Of a stretch of 64,000 nucleotides of DNA, positions 25,719 to 32,549 are shown piece by piece (the first letter of the stretch is position 1; each line of letters begins with the position of its first letter). This DNA comes from Candidatus Onthomonas avicola (lineage in GTDB: Bacteria > Bacillota > Clostridia > Oscillospirales > Oscillospiraceae): the NCBI GenBank assembly GCA_018710845.1, contig DVJB01000041.1:34194-98193 (forward strand), in the 5' to 3' direction. The position numbers and the translations under genes were made by a program. The notes beneath the pieces were generated by a model that saw nothing but the letters and a program-made list of their open reading frames with translations, had not been told where the DNA came from and did not search any database.

Positions 25719-26400
25719 TGGTGTAGCCCACCCCCCATACGGTCTTGACGAATTTGGGCCGCCTGCTCGGCTCGTGCATCTTCTCGCGCAGCCGGGCGAT
25801 GTGGCTCATGACGGTGTTGTTGCTGTCCAGGAACTTCTCCCCCCAGACCGCCTCAAACAGCTCCTCGCTGGAGACCACCTTGCCCCGCCGCTGGCAGAGA
25901 TACCAGAGGATGTCAAACTCCCGCGGTGTGAGCGCCAGCTCCTCCCCGTAGAGCAGGCACTTGTGCGTCGTCCGGGAGATCTGGAGGCCCCGGAAGTCAA
26001 AGGCGTCCTCCGGCTCCTCCTCGCCCGGCCGGTTATAGCGCTTGTAGCGCCGCAGCTGGGTCTTCACCCGGGCCATCAGCTCGAGCGGGTTAAAGGGCTT
26101 GGTGATGTAGTCGTCCGCGCCCAGGGTGAGCCCCATGATCTTGTCCATGTCCTCTACCTTGGCCGTGAGCATCAGGATGGGGAAGAGGTGTTTTTCCCGA
26201 ATGCGCTGGCAGAGGGTGAAGCCGTCCATGTCCGGCAGCATCACGTCCAGGATGGCCAGGTCGATCTCCTCCCGCTCCAAACACGCGAGCGCTCCGGCGG
26301 CGTTGTAGAACTTGTGGACGGCAAAGCCGTCGTTTTTCAGGTAGACCTCTACCAGGTCCGCGATGGCGGCCTCGTCGTCTACCAGCAAAATCTGTGTCAT
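25711..26400 (-). CDS. vanR: VanR-type response regulator
   Basis: 229 residues from ATG 26400; the track extension to 26550 is not supported. Receiver domain: ILLVDDEAAIADLVEVYL, Asp in LAILDVMLPDMDGF, MLTAKVEDMDK and DDYITKPFNPLEL. Effector domain: LTPREFDILWYLCQRRGKVVS, TVMSHIARLREKMHEP and VKTVWGVGYTIE. It is OmpR-family and paired with the overlapping vanS. Its likely targets are the direct repeats ahead of the ligase. No separate promoter is obvious in the 85-base gap after nrdD. Confidence 0.88.
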   Translation of the reverse strand: MTQILLVDDEAAIADLVEVYLKNDGFAVHKFYNAAGALACLEREEIDLAILDVMLPDMDGFTLCQRIREKHLFPILMLTAKVEDMDKIMGLTLGADDYITKPFNPLELMARVKTQLRRYKRYNRPGEEEPEDAFDFRGLQISRTTHKCLLYGEELALTPREFDILWYLCQRRGKVVSSEELFEAVWGEKFLDSNNTVMSHIARLREKMHEPSRRPKFVKTVWGVGYTIE

Positions 26401-26429
26401 CGGTGCATATCCTCGCTGATACGGAGATT

Positions 26430-26466
26430 CCCCGGGGCGCGGCCGAACTTCAACCACGCCCCGGGG
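26430..26466. other. GC-rich hairpin between nrdD and vanR
   Basis: Perfect 10-bp stem CCCCGGGGCG / CGCCCCGGGG with a 17-base loop, 20 bases after the nrdD stop. On the minus strand it is followed by AATCTCC, without a T-run, so termination ahead of vanR is doubtful. Confidence 0.45.
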
Positions 26467-26485
26467 TGCTATGGATTTTGATGCC

Positions 26486-28870
26486 TCACACCGCCTGCGC
26501 GCGGGCAAAGCGCTGTACGGCGGTGAGACCGGCGTAGGTCTCCGCCGCACCGCCGTGTACGGCGACGAGCGTCGGGGCGGAGACGATGCCGTACTGCCGC
26601 GCCAGGTCCGGCTGTGCCCCGGCGTCGATCACGGTGTAACCGGCGCCCGCGGTGTCCAGCACGGCCCGGGCCAGACGGCAGTTCGGGCAGGTCGCGGTGG
26701 TGAAGAGGTAGAGCCCGTCAGGGAGCCCGCCCGCCGTGGGGGCAGCCGGTTTCGCAGAGGTCTCCGCCGGCGCGGCGCCATTCCGGCGGCGGAGGTGGGA
26801 TTTGCCGATGTCGTAGACCTTGCGCTCCTGGAACTCCTGCACCTTGCCGTCGTTCCAGTTCTGTACTGGGCGGTAATAGCCGGTGATGCGGCTGTAGACC
26901 TCCGTCCTCTTGCCGCAGTGCGGGCAGGTGTACTGCTCCCCGGCGAGATACCCGTGCTCGGCGCAGATGGAATAGGTAGGGGAGAGGGTGTAGTACGGGA
27001 GCTGATAGTGCTCCGCGATCTTGCGCACCAGCGCGGCGGCCGCCTTCCAGTCCGGCAGCCGCTCGCCCAGAAAGGCGTGGAACACCGTGCCGGAGGTGTA
27101 GAGCGTCTGGAGCCGGTCCTGGATGTCCAGCGCCTCGAAGATGTCCTCCGTGTAGCCCACCGGCAGGTGGGAGCTGTTGGTGTAATACGGGCGGTCGCCG
27201 TTCTCTGTGGCGGTGATGATGTCGGGATAGCGCTCCCGGTCGTGCTTGGCCAGGCGGTAGGCGGTGGACTCCGCCGGGGTGGCCTCCAGGTTATAGAGGT
27301 CGCCGTACTGCTCCTGGTAGTCCGACAGGCGCTCGCGCATGTGATTTAGCACCTCCACGGCGAAGTCCTGCGCCGCCGGGTGGGTGAGGTCCTCGCGCAG
27401 CCACTTCGCGTTCCGGCAGGCCTCGTTCATGCCGACCAGCCCGATGGTGGAGAAGTGGTTGTCAAACGTGCCGAGATAGTGCTTCGTATAGGGGTAGAGC
27501 CCCTCGTCTAACAGCCGGGTGAGCACGGTGCGCTTGGTCTTGAGGGAGCGGGCGGCGATGTCCATCATCTTGTCCAGGCGGCGGTAGAAGTCCCCCTCGT
27601 CCGCGGCCAGATAGGCGATGCGCGGCAGGTTGATGGTCACCACGCCGACGCTCCCCGTGCTCTCGCCGCTGCCGAAGTAGCCGCCCGACTTCTTGCGCAG
27701 CTCGCGCAGGTCCAGGCGCAGGCGGCAGCACATGCTGCGCACGTCGCTCGGCTTCATGTCGCTGTTGACGTAGTTGGAGAAGTAAGGCGTGCCGTACTTG
27801 CTCGTCATGGTGAACAGCAGGCGGTTGTTCTCCGTGTCCGACCAATCAAAGTCCTTTGTGATGGAGTAGGTAGGGATGGGATACTGGAACCCGCGCCCGT
27901 TTGCGTCCCCCTCGATCATGACCTCGATAAACGCCTTGTTCACCATGTCCATCTCCGCCTGGCAGTCGCCGTAGGTGAAGTCCATCTCCCGCCCGCCGAC
28001 GATGGCGCGCTGCCCGGCCAGGTCCTCCGGCACCCGCCAATCCAGCGTGATGTTGGAGAACGGGGCCTGCGTGCCCCAACGGCTGGGGGTGTTCACGCCG
28101 TAGACAAAGGACTCGATGCACTTCTTCGTCTGCTCATAGGTCAGATGGTCGGTGCGCACAAAGGGCGCCAGATAGGTGTCAAAGGAGGAGAACGCCTGCG
28201 CGCCCGCCCACTCGTTCTGCATGATGCCGAGGAAGTTGACCATCTGGTTGCACAGCGAGGACAGGTGCTTGGCCGGGGCGGAGGTGATCTTGCCGGGCAC
28301 GCCGCCGAGCCCCTGCTCGAGGAGCTGCCGGAGCGACCAGCCGGCGCAGTAGCCGGTGAGCATGGACAGGTCGTGCAGGTGCAGGTCGCCGCTGCGGTGG
28401 GCCTGGGCGATTTCGTCATCGTAGATCTCTGAGAGCCAGTAGTTGGCGGTGATCGCCCCGCTGTTGCTCAGAATCAGGCCGCCGACCGAATAGGTCACAG
28501 TGGAGTTTTCCTTCACCCGCCAGTCGCTGATGTCCAGGTACTGGTTCACCGTTTCCTTGTAGTCCAGGATGGTGGACTTCATATTCCGGAAACGCTCGCG
28601 CTGCTTGCGGTAGAGGATGTACGCCTTGGCAACGTCACCGTAGCCCGCCTCGCTGAGCACATGCTCCACGCTGTCCTGGATATCCTCCACAGCAATTTTG
28701 CCGTCCTTGATTTTGTCGTTGAAATCCGCCGTGACCCGCAGGGCGAGCATATCCATCACGCTCGGATGGCTCTGCTTGCCGACAGCGTCAAACGCTTTCT
28801 CCATCGCGGCGCGGATCTTGGCGATGTCAAATTCCACCACGGCCCCGTCGCGCTTTAAAACCTGATACAT
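26486..28870 (-). CDS. nrdD: Anaerobic ribonucleotide reductase fused to a redoxin domain
   Basis: 794 residues from ATG 28870 (GAGGAGGAG ribosome site); the track start at 29623 runs through nrdG. An N-terminal ATP-cone (1 to about 95) precedes the class III catalytic barrel. The C-terminal region has zinc-site cysteines (SICAEHGYL, TCPHCGKR) and the glycyl-radical segment SRITGYYRPVQNWN. The last 85 residues form a thioredoxin/glutaredoxin-like domain with a CPNC active site (LYLFTTATCPNCRLARAVL). The enzyme makes dNTPs without oxygen; the fused redoxin suggests a dithiol reductant instead of formate. Activation needs NrdG, encoded just upstream. It has its own promoter with NrdR boxes. Confidence 0.93.
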   Translation of the reverse strand: MYQVLKRDGAVVEFDIAKIRAAMEKAFDAVGKQSHPSVMDMLALRVTADFNDKIKDGKIAVEDIQDSVEHVLSEAGYGDVAKAYILYRKQRERFRNMKSTILDYKETVNQYLDISDWRVKENSTVTYSVGGLILSNSGAITANYWLSEIYDDEIAQAHRSGDLHLHDLSMLTGYCAGWSLRQLLEQGLGGVPGKITSAPAKHLSSLCNQMVNFLGIMQNEWAGAQAFSSFDTYLAPFVRTDHLTYEQTKKCIESFVYGVNTPSRWGTQAPFSNITLDWRVPEDLAGQRAIVGGREMDFTYGDCQAEMDMVNKAFIEVMIEGDANGRGFQYPIPTYSITKDFDWSDTENNRLLFTMTSKYGTPYFSNYVNSDMKPSDVRSMCCRLRLDLRELRKKSGGYFGSGESTGSVGVVTINLPRIAYLAADEGDFYRRLDKMMDIAARSLKTKRTVLTRLLDEGLYPYTKHYLGTFDNHFSTIGLVGMNEACRNAKWLREDLTHPAAQDFAVEVLNHMRERLSDYQEQYGDLYNLEATPAESTAYRLAKHDRERYPDIITATENGDRPYYTNSSHLPVGYTEDIFEALDIQDRLQTLYTSGTVFHAFLGERLPDWKAAAALVRKIAEHYQLPYYTLSPTYSICAEHGYLAGEQYTCPHCGKRTEVYSRITGYYRPVQNWNDGKVQEFQERKVYDIGKSHLRRRNGAAPAETSAKPAAPTAGGLPDGLYLFTTATCPNCRLARAVLDTAGAGYTVIDAGAQPDLARQYGIVSAPTLVAVHGGAAETYAGLTAVQRFARAQAV

Positions 28871-28928
28871 AGGACGCTCCTCCTCTTTTGCACTGGCGGT
28901 CCCGGCCCTGCCGGGATCTATCGCCACC

Positions 28929-28957
28929 AGTATAGTCTCTTTCTCAAGAGAAGTCAA
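28929..28957 (-). promoter_or_regulatory. Sigma-A promoter of nrdD
   Basis: On the minus strand TTGACT (28952-28957), 17 bases, TATACT (28929-28934). The -35 lies inside one NrdR-like box. It is located downstream of nrdG, so nrdD can be transcribed alone. Confidence 0.75.
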
Positions 28958-28998
28958 TATCTGGTGTAAGCTCAACTGAGCATCACAAGATATAGTGC
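28952..28998 (-). promoter_or_regulatory. Tandem NrdR boxes upstream of nrdD
   Basis: Two 16-bp sites, AGTCAATATCTGGTGT (28952-28967) and TCACAAGATATAGTGC (28983-28998), match the NrdR consensus acaCwAtATaTwGtGt at about 12 and 13 of 16 positions. They are separated by exactly 15 bases (31 bp start to start), the usual NrdR spacing. Repression of nrdD by NrdR is inferred; nrdR is not in the window. Confidence 0.7.
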
Positions 28999-29001
28999 AT
29001 C

Positions 29002-29700
29002 TCAGACGCCGCGCAGCGCCACCTTTGGGACAAAGGGCCGCAGTCGGTCCAGCGCGGCGCGCAGCTCGTGTTCTGCCCAGGGGTGCAATCCGGAGTGCAG
29101 GACGCCCGGACTGTCCTGAAAAGATTGCAGAAACCACGCCTCCGGCCCAGAAATCCACCGGGCGAGGGCAATCAGGTCTTCCTCGCGGTGCAGCTCGCGC
29201 ACGACGGTGGTGCGAAACTCGAAGGGGACCGCGCCGCCCATCAGATAGTCGATGCTCTCCTGAAAGGGCGCCAGGGACAACCCGGCGATCCCGGCCGTCT
29301 CGGCATAGCGCGCCGGGGCGTTCTTGACGTCCATGGCGACAAAATCCGCCAGCCCCTCCTCCACCGCCCGGCGCAGCCGGGCGGGAAAGCCGCCGTTCGT
29401 GTCCAGCTTCACGGCGTAGCCCAGCGCCTTGATCTCCCGCAGCAGGCCGAAGACCTCGTTGGAGAGCAGCGGCTCCCCGCCGGTGACACACACCCCGTCG
29501 AGCATACCCTGCCGCCGCCGCAGAAAGTCGAGCAGAGCCTCCCGCGTGAGCGGCGCGAGCGCCCCCCGCTCCTCGGGCAGCACCAGCTCCCGGTTGTGGC
29601 AGAAGGGGCAGCGCAGATTGCACCCGGCCAGAAAGACGGTGCAGGCCACCTTTCCCGGGAAATCCAACAACGTCATCCTTTGCAGCCCAGCGATTGTCAT
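29002..29700 (-). CDS. nrdG: Anaerobic ribonucleotide reductase-activating radical SAM protein
   Basis: 232 residues from ATG 29700 (AAGGGGG ribosome site). It has the radical SAM cluster motif CNLRCPFC (CxxxCxxC), LAGC before it, the GGEP-type motif VCVTGGEPLLS and DTNGG. It generates the glycyl radical on NrdD. The MTIAGLQRMTLLDFPG start is typical of the longer NrdG/PflA-like branch of Firmicutes. It is upstream of nrdD in the same direction, with a 131-base gap containing the NrdR-controlled promoter. Confidence 0.9.
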   Translation of the reverse strand: MTIAGLQRMTLLDFPGKVACTVFLAGCNLRCPFCHNRELVLPEERGALAPLTREALLDFLRRRQGMLDGVCVTGGEPLLSNEVFGLLREIKALGYAVKLDTNGGFPARLRRAVEEGLADFVAMDVKNAPARYAETAGIAGLSLAPFQESIDYLMGGAVPFEFRTTVVRELHREEDLIALARWISGPEAWFLQSFQDSPGVLHSGLHPWAEHELRAALDRLRPFVPKVALRGV

Positions 29701-29822
29701 CTCAGTTTTCCCCCTTCGGAAACGCTCGCCTCTATCATGCCCCAATCGCGCGCGCTTGTCAATTGGCGCGTGCCCTGTTATCATGGAACTGACGATTCAG
29801 ATACCGGAAGGAGAGTGCGGCG

Positions 29823-30587
29823 ATGGATCACTGGTTTACGGTCGAAGCGCTGGAACCGGATACCTATGCCATCAGCGAGTACCGCCACTGGGAGGAGACG
29901 CACTGCTACCTCCTGTGCGGCGAGCGCCTGGCGCTGCTGATTGACGCCGGGCTGGGCGTGTCCGACCTGCGTGCGGTCACCGGCCGCCTGACCGACCTGC
30001 CGGTGCTGGCCGCGGTGACCCATGTCCACTGGGACCATATCGGCGCGCTGGGGCAATTTTCCTCCGTCGCGGTTCACGCGGCGGAGCGCGATTGGCTGGC
30101 CGGAGGCTTCCCGCTCCCCCTGGAAGTGGTGCGGCGGAATCTGACGCGCGGACACTGTGATTTCCCGCCCGGGTTTTCCGCGGCGGAGTACCGCGTGTTT
30201 CAGGGCGAGCCGCAGCGTATTCTGCGCGACGGAGACCGCCTCGACCTGGGCGGGCGCGCGGTGACGGTGCTCCACACGCCGGGACATTCTCCCGGCCACT
30301 GCTGTTTTTATGAGCCGGAGCGGGGAACCCTCTATGCCGGAGACCTGCTCTACTGCGGCTGTCTGGACGCGTTCTATCCGTCCACCGACCCGGTCCAATT
30401 TTGGCAGTCCGTCCGGCGGGTGCGGCGGCTGGCCCCACGCCGGATTTTGCCCGGACATCACCGGCTGGACTTGCCGCCGGACTTCGCGGACCGCGTGGAG
30501 GCCGCGTTTTCTGATCTGGCCTCCGGCGGAAAGCTGCGGCGGGGGAGCGGGCGCTTCTCCTTCGGCGGCTTTCAAATCCGCCTTTGA
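29823..30587 (+). CDS. Metallo-beta-lactamase-fold hydrolase
   Basis: 254 residues. The zinc motif THVHWDHIGAL (HxHxDH) and HTPGHSPGHCCFY supply the metal-binding histidines and GDLLYCG an Asp; a further His is in LPGHHRLDL. The family covers glyoxalase-II-like thioesterases and lactonases, and the exact substrate cannot be read from sequence. The start has a GGAGAG ribosome site. It is monocistronic between divergent nrdG and the pyrE promoter. Confidence 0.85.
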   Translation: MDHWFTVEALEPDTYAISEYRHWEETHCYLLCGERLALLIDAGLGVSDLRAVTGRLTDLPVLAAVTHVHWDHIGALGQFSSVAVHAAERDWLAGGFPLPLEVVRRNLTRGHCDFPPGFSAAEYRVFQGEPQRILRDGDRLDLGGRAVTVLHTPGHSPGHCCFYEPERGTLYAGDLLYCGCLDAFYPSTDPVQFWQSVRRVRRLAPRRILPGHHRLDLPPDFADRVEAAFSDLASGGKLRRGSGRFSFGGFQIRL

Positions 30588-30626
30588 TGGGGGGAAAGCA
30601 TTTTTCCTTGTCCGCTATTAGCGTAC

Positions 30627-30655
30627 TTGCCAGCCACCGGCGCGGATGTTATAAT
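30627..30655 (+). promoter_or_regulatory. Promoter of pyrE-radC
   Basis: TTGCCA (30627-30632), 17 bases, TATAAT (30650-30655). The TTG start of pyrE lies about 42 bases after the -10. Confidence 0.75.
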
Positions 30656-30696
30656 GTGTTTGAAAACCAAACAAGATTTGACAGGAGGGAACCGCT

Positions 30697-31368
30697 TTGA
30701 CCTACAAAGAGGAATTTATCACCTTTATGGTGCGCTCCGGCGTGCTCACCTTTGGAGACTTCACCACCAAGAGCGGCCGGAAGACCCCCTATTTCGTCAA
30801 CACCGGCAACTATAAGACGGGCGCGCAGGCCGCCCGCCTGGGCGATTACTACGCCGCCTGCGTGCAGGAGAACCTGCCCGACGGCATCACCGCCCTCTTC
30901 GGCCCGGCCTACAAGGGCATTCCGCTGGCCGTGACCACCGCCGCATCCCTCTACCGCAACTATGGCCGTGACCTGCCCTACTGCTTCAACCGCAAGGAGG
31001 TCAAGGACCACGGCGAGGGCGGCTCCATGGTGGGATACAAGCCCCAGGACGGGGACAAGATCGCCATCATTGAGGACGTCGTCACCGCCGGCACCGCCGT
31101 GCGCGAGTCCATCGCCCTGTTTGAGCATGTGGCGAAGGTGGACATCCGCGCCCTCTTCGTCTCGGTGGACCGGATGGAGCGCGGCACGCGCGACTGCTCC
31201 ACCCTGGACGAGCTGCGCCAGGACTACGGCATCCAGGTCTACCCCATTGTCACCGTGCGCGAGATCATCGACTATCTCTATCAGCGCCCCGTCGACGGCA
31301 GGGTGCTCATCGACGACGCGATGCGCGAGCGGATGGAGGCGTATCTCACCGCCTATGGAGCCCGGTAA
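30697..31368 (+). CDS. pyrE: Orotate phosphoribosyltransferase
   Basis: 223 residues. It converts orotate and PRPP to OMP in pyrimidine synthesis. The PRPP-binding motif IAIIEDVVTAGTAVRES and the N-terminal LTFGDFTTKSGRKTPYFVNTG block are diagnostic. TTG 30697 is the start because AGGAGG lies at the right distance and the N-terminus fits the family; the next ATG (30727) would remove conserved residues. radC begins 14 bases before the pyrE stop. Confidence 0.95.
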   Translation: MTYKEEFITFMVRSGVLTFGDFTTKSGRKTPYFVNTGNYKTGAQAARLGDYYAACVQENLPDGITALFGPAYKGIPLAVTTAASLYRNYGRDLPYCFNRKEVKDHGEGGSMVGYKPQDGDKIAIIEDVVTAGTAVRESIALFEHVAKVDIRALFVSVDRMERGTRDCSTLDELRQDYGIQVYPIVTVREIIDYLYQRPVDGRVLIDDAMRERMEAYLTAYGAR

Positions 31369-32086
31369 GCCCGAGCGCGCATCCGACCCGCAGCGCGCCA
31401 AGAGCATCCACAGCGGCCACCGCAAGCGGGTGCGCCAGCGCTTTCTGGAGCACGGCGGGGAGGCGCTGGATGACTACCAGCTCGTGGAGCTCATCCTTTT
31501 CTACTCCCGCCCGCAGGGGGACGTGAACCCGCTGGCCCATCAGCTCGTCGCCCGCTTCGGCAGCCTGAAGGGGATTCTGGACGCCTCCACGCAGGAGCTG
31601 GAGCAGGTGATCGGCGTGAGCGACAACACCGCCGCTCTCTTCAAGCTCTTTTACGAGGTGATGCTCCGCTACCAGCGCAGCGCCCAGACGCCGGGGACCA
31701 TCATCAACAGCAGCGAGGACGCGGGGGAGTACCTGCGCCCCTGCTTCGTCGGCGCGCAGACCGAGCTGGCCTATCTCCTCTCGGTGGACGCCAAGGGCAA
31801 GCTGCTCGGCTGCGACCTCGTCAACCGCGGCGCGGCGGACGCCGTCCTGCTCGACCAGCGCCGCGTGGTGGAGCTGGCCATCCGCCGCCGGGCCAGTCAG
31901 GTCTTTCTCGCCCACTGCCACACCAGCGGTCTGGCCGTCCCCTCCCAGGAGGATATCTGGGCGACCCAGCGCATCGCCCACACCCTCGCGCAGCTGCACA
32001 TCCGCCTGACCGACCACCTCATCTTTGCCGATAACGACTATGTCTCCCTCGCCCAGTCCGGCATTCTGGAGATACGGCCGATGTGA
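31355..32086 (+). CDS. radC: RadC-family JAB-domain protein
   Basis: 243 residues from ATG 31355, overlapping pyrE by 14 bases. An N-terminal helix-hairpin-helix-like part (HRKRVRQRFLEHGGEALDDYQLVELILFY) is followed by a JAB/MPN domain. The metal motif reads AHCHTSGLAVPSQED where most RadC proteins have HNHPSG..PSxxD: the two histidines, Ser and Asp are kept while Asn and Pro are changed. RadC proteins are linked to DNA repair or mobile elements, but their biochemical role is unclear. The gene ends shortly before the first multi-hairpin repeat. Confidence 0.88.
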   Translation: MEPGKPERASDPQRAKSIHSGHRKRVRQRFLEHGGEALDDYQLVELILFYSRPQGDVNPLAHQLVARFGSLKGILDASTQELEQVIGVSDNTAALFKLFYEVMLRYQRSAQTPGTIINSSEDAGEYLRPCFVGAQTELAYLLSVDAKGKLLGCDLVNRGAADAVLLDQRRVVELAIRRRASQVFLAHCHTSGLAVPSQEDIWATQRIAHTLAQLHIRLTDHLIFADNDYVSLAQSGILEIRPM

Positions 32087-32119
32087 GCGCCTGCTACAAT
32101 TTCATTCATTCTGTCTCGG

Positions 32120-32143
32120 ACGGCCGGCGTTTTCGCCGGCCGT
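32120..32143 (+). terminator. Terminator-type hairpin, left copy flanking repeat R1
   Basis: 10-bp arms ACGGCCGGCG / CGCCGGCCGT around TTTT. The identical 24-bp hairpin recurs at 32385-32408. This copy lacks a T-run. Confidence 0.7.
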
Positions 32144-32384
32144 CTGCGTGTCGACAAAGTCGACACGCTCGAACAAAATCTGCGATTTTGTTCGAAATAT
32201 GCGGCCGAACCGCGCGCCCCTGCGGGGCACACTCCCGGCCTCCCTGTGTTTTTGGGCCGGTACACGCCCGTCCCAAAAACGGATTTCACTCTATTTTGTT
32301 GCTACCGCAACAAAACTCCTGCGGAGTGCTTCCCGAACTTTTCATTTTCATTTAGAATTGACAAATATGCTTTTCGACAGACTG
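32144..32384 (-). repeat. Multi-hairpin repeat, copy R1
   Basis: About 241 bp, read on the minus strand. It starts with CAGTCTGTCGAAAA and contains a chain of perfect hairpins: ACTCC/GGAGT, TTTTGTTGC/GCAACAAAA, GTGTGCCCC/GGGGCGCGC (partial), TCGAACAAAATC/GATTTTGTTCGA, and GCGTGTCGAC/GTCGACACGC. Linkers such as AAATAGAGT, ACGGGCGTGTACC and GAGTGTGC are shared with copy R2. The stem sequences differ but remain complementary. No ORF of note. The whole 32087-32549 gap is occupied by this element and its flanking hairpins, plus about 140 bases of ordinary leader before the next gene. Confidence 0.75.
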
Positions 32385-32415
32385 ACGGCCGGCGTTTTCG
32401 CCGGCCGTTTTCTGT
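32385..32415 (+). terminator. Terminator hairpin, right copy flanking repeat R1
   Basis: The same 24-bp hairpin as at 32120-32143, here followed by TTTCTG (four T counting the last stem base). It is probably the original radC terminator, now separated from radC by the repeat. Confidence 0.65.
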
Positions 32416-32549
32416 CGGGTACAGCCCCGACCGCGCCCGGCGGAATTTCCATTTTGAGATTATTTTGAAGTTTCTCCCGACCGGATGCGCTATGATAGAG
32501 GGGAACCGGACCCCCGGCGTGCCGGGGAGAAGAAAAGGAGGTAATCCGA

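Noticed and set aside
28871-29623. Extension of nrdD to 1045 codons
   Set aside because: It runs through nrdG in another frame and across the nrdD promoter and NrdR boxes.
32120-32408. Repeat R1 considered as a CRISPR array or tRNA-like cluster
   Set aside because: Hairpins differ from one another and are not regularly spaced repeats; no cas genes, no tRNA anticodon arms.
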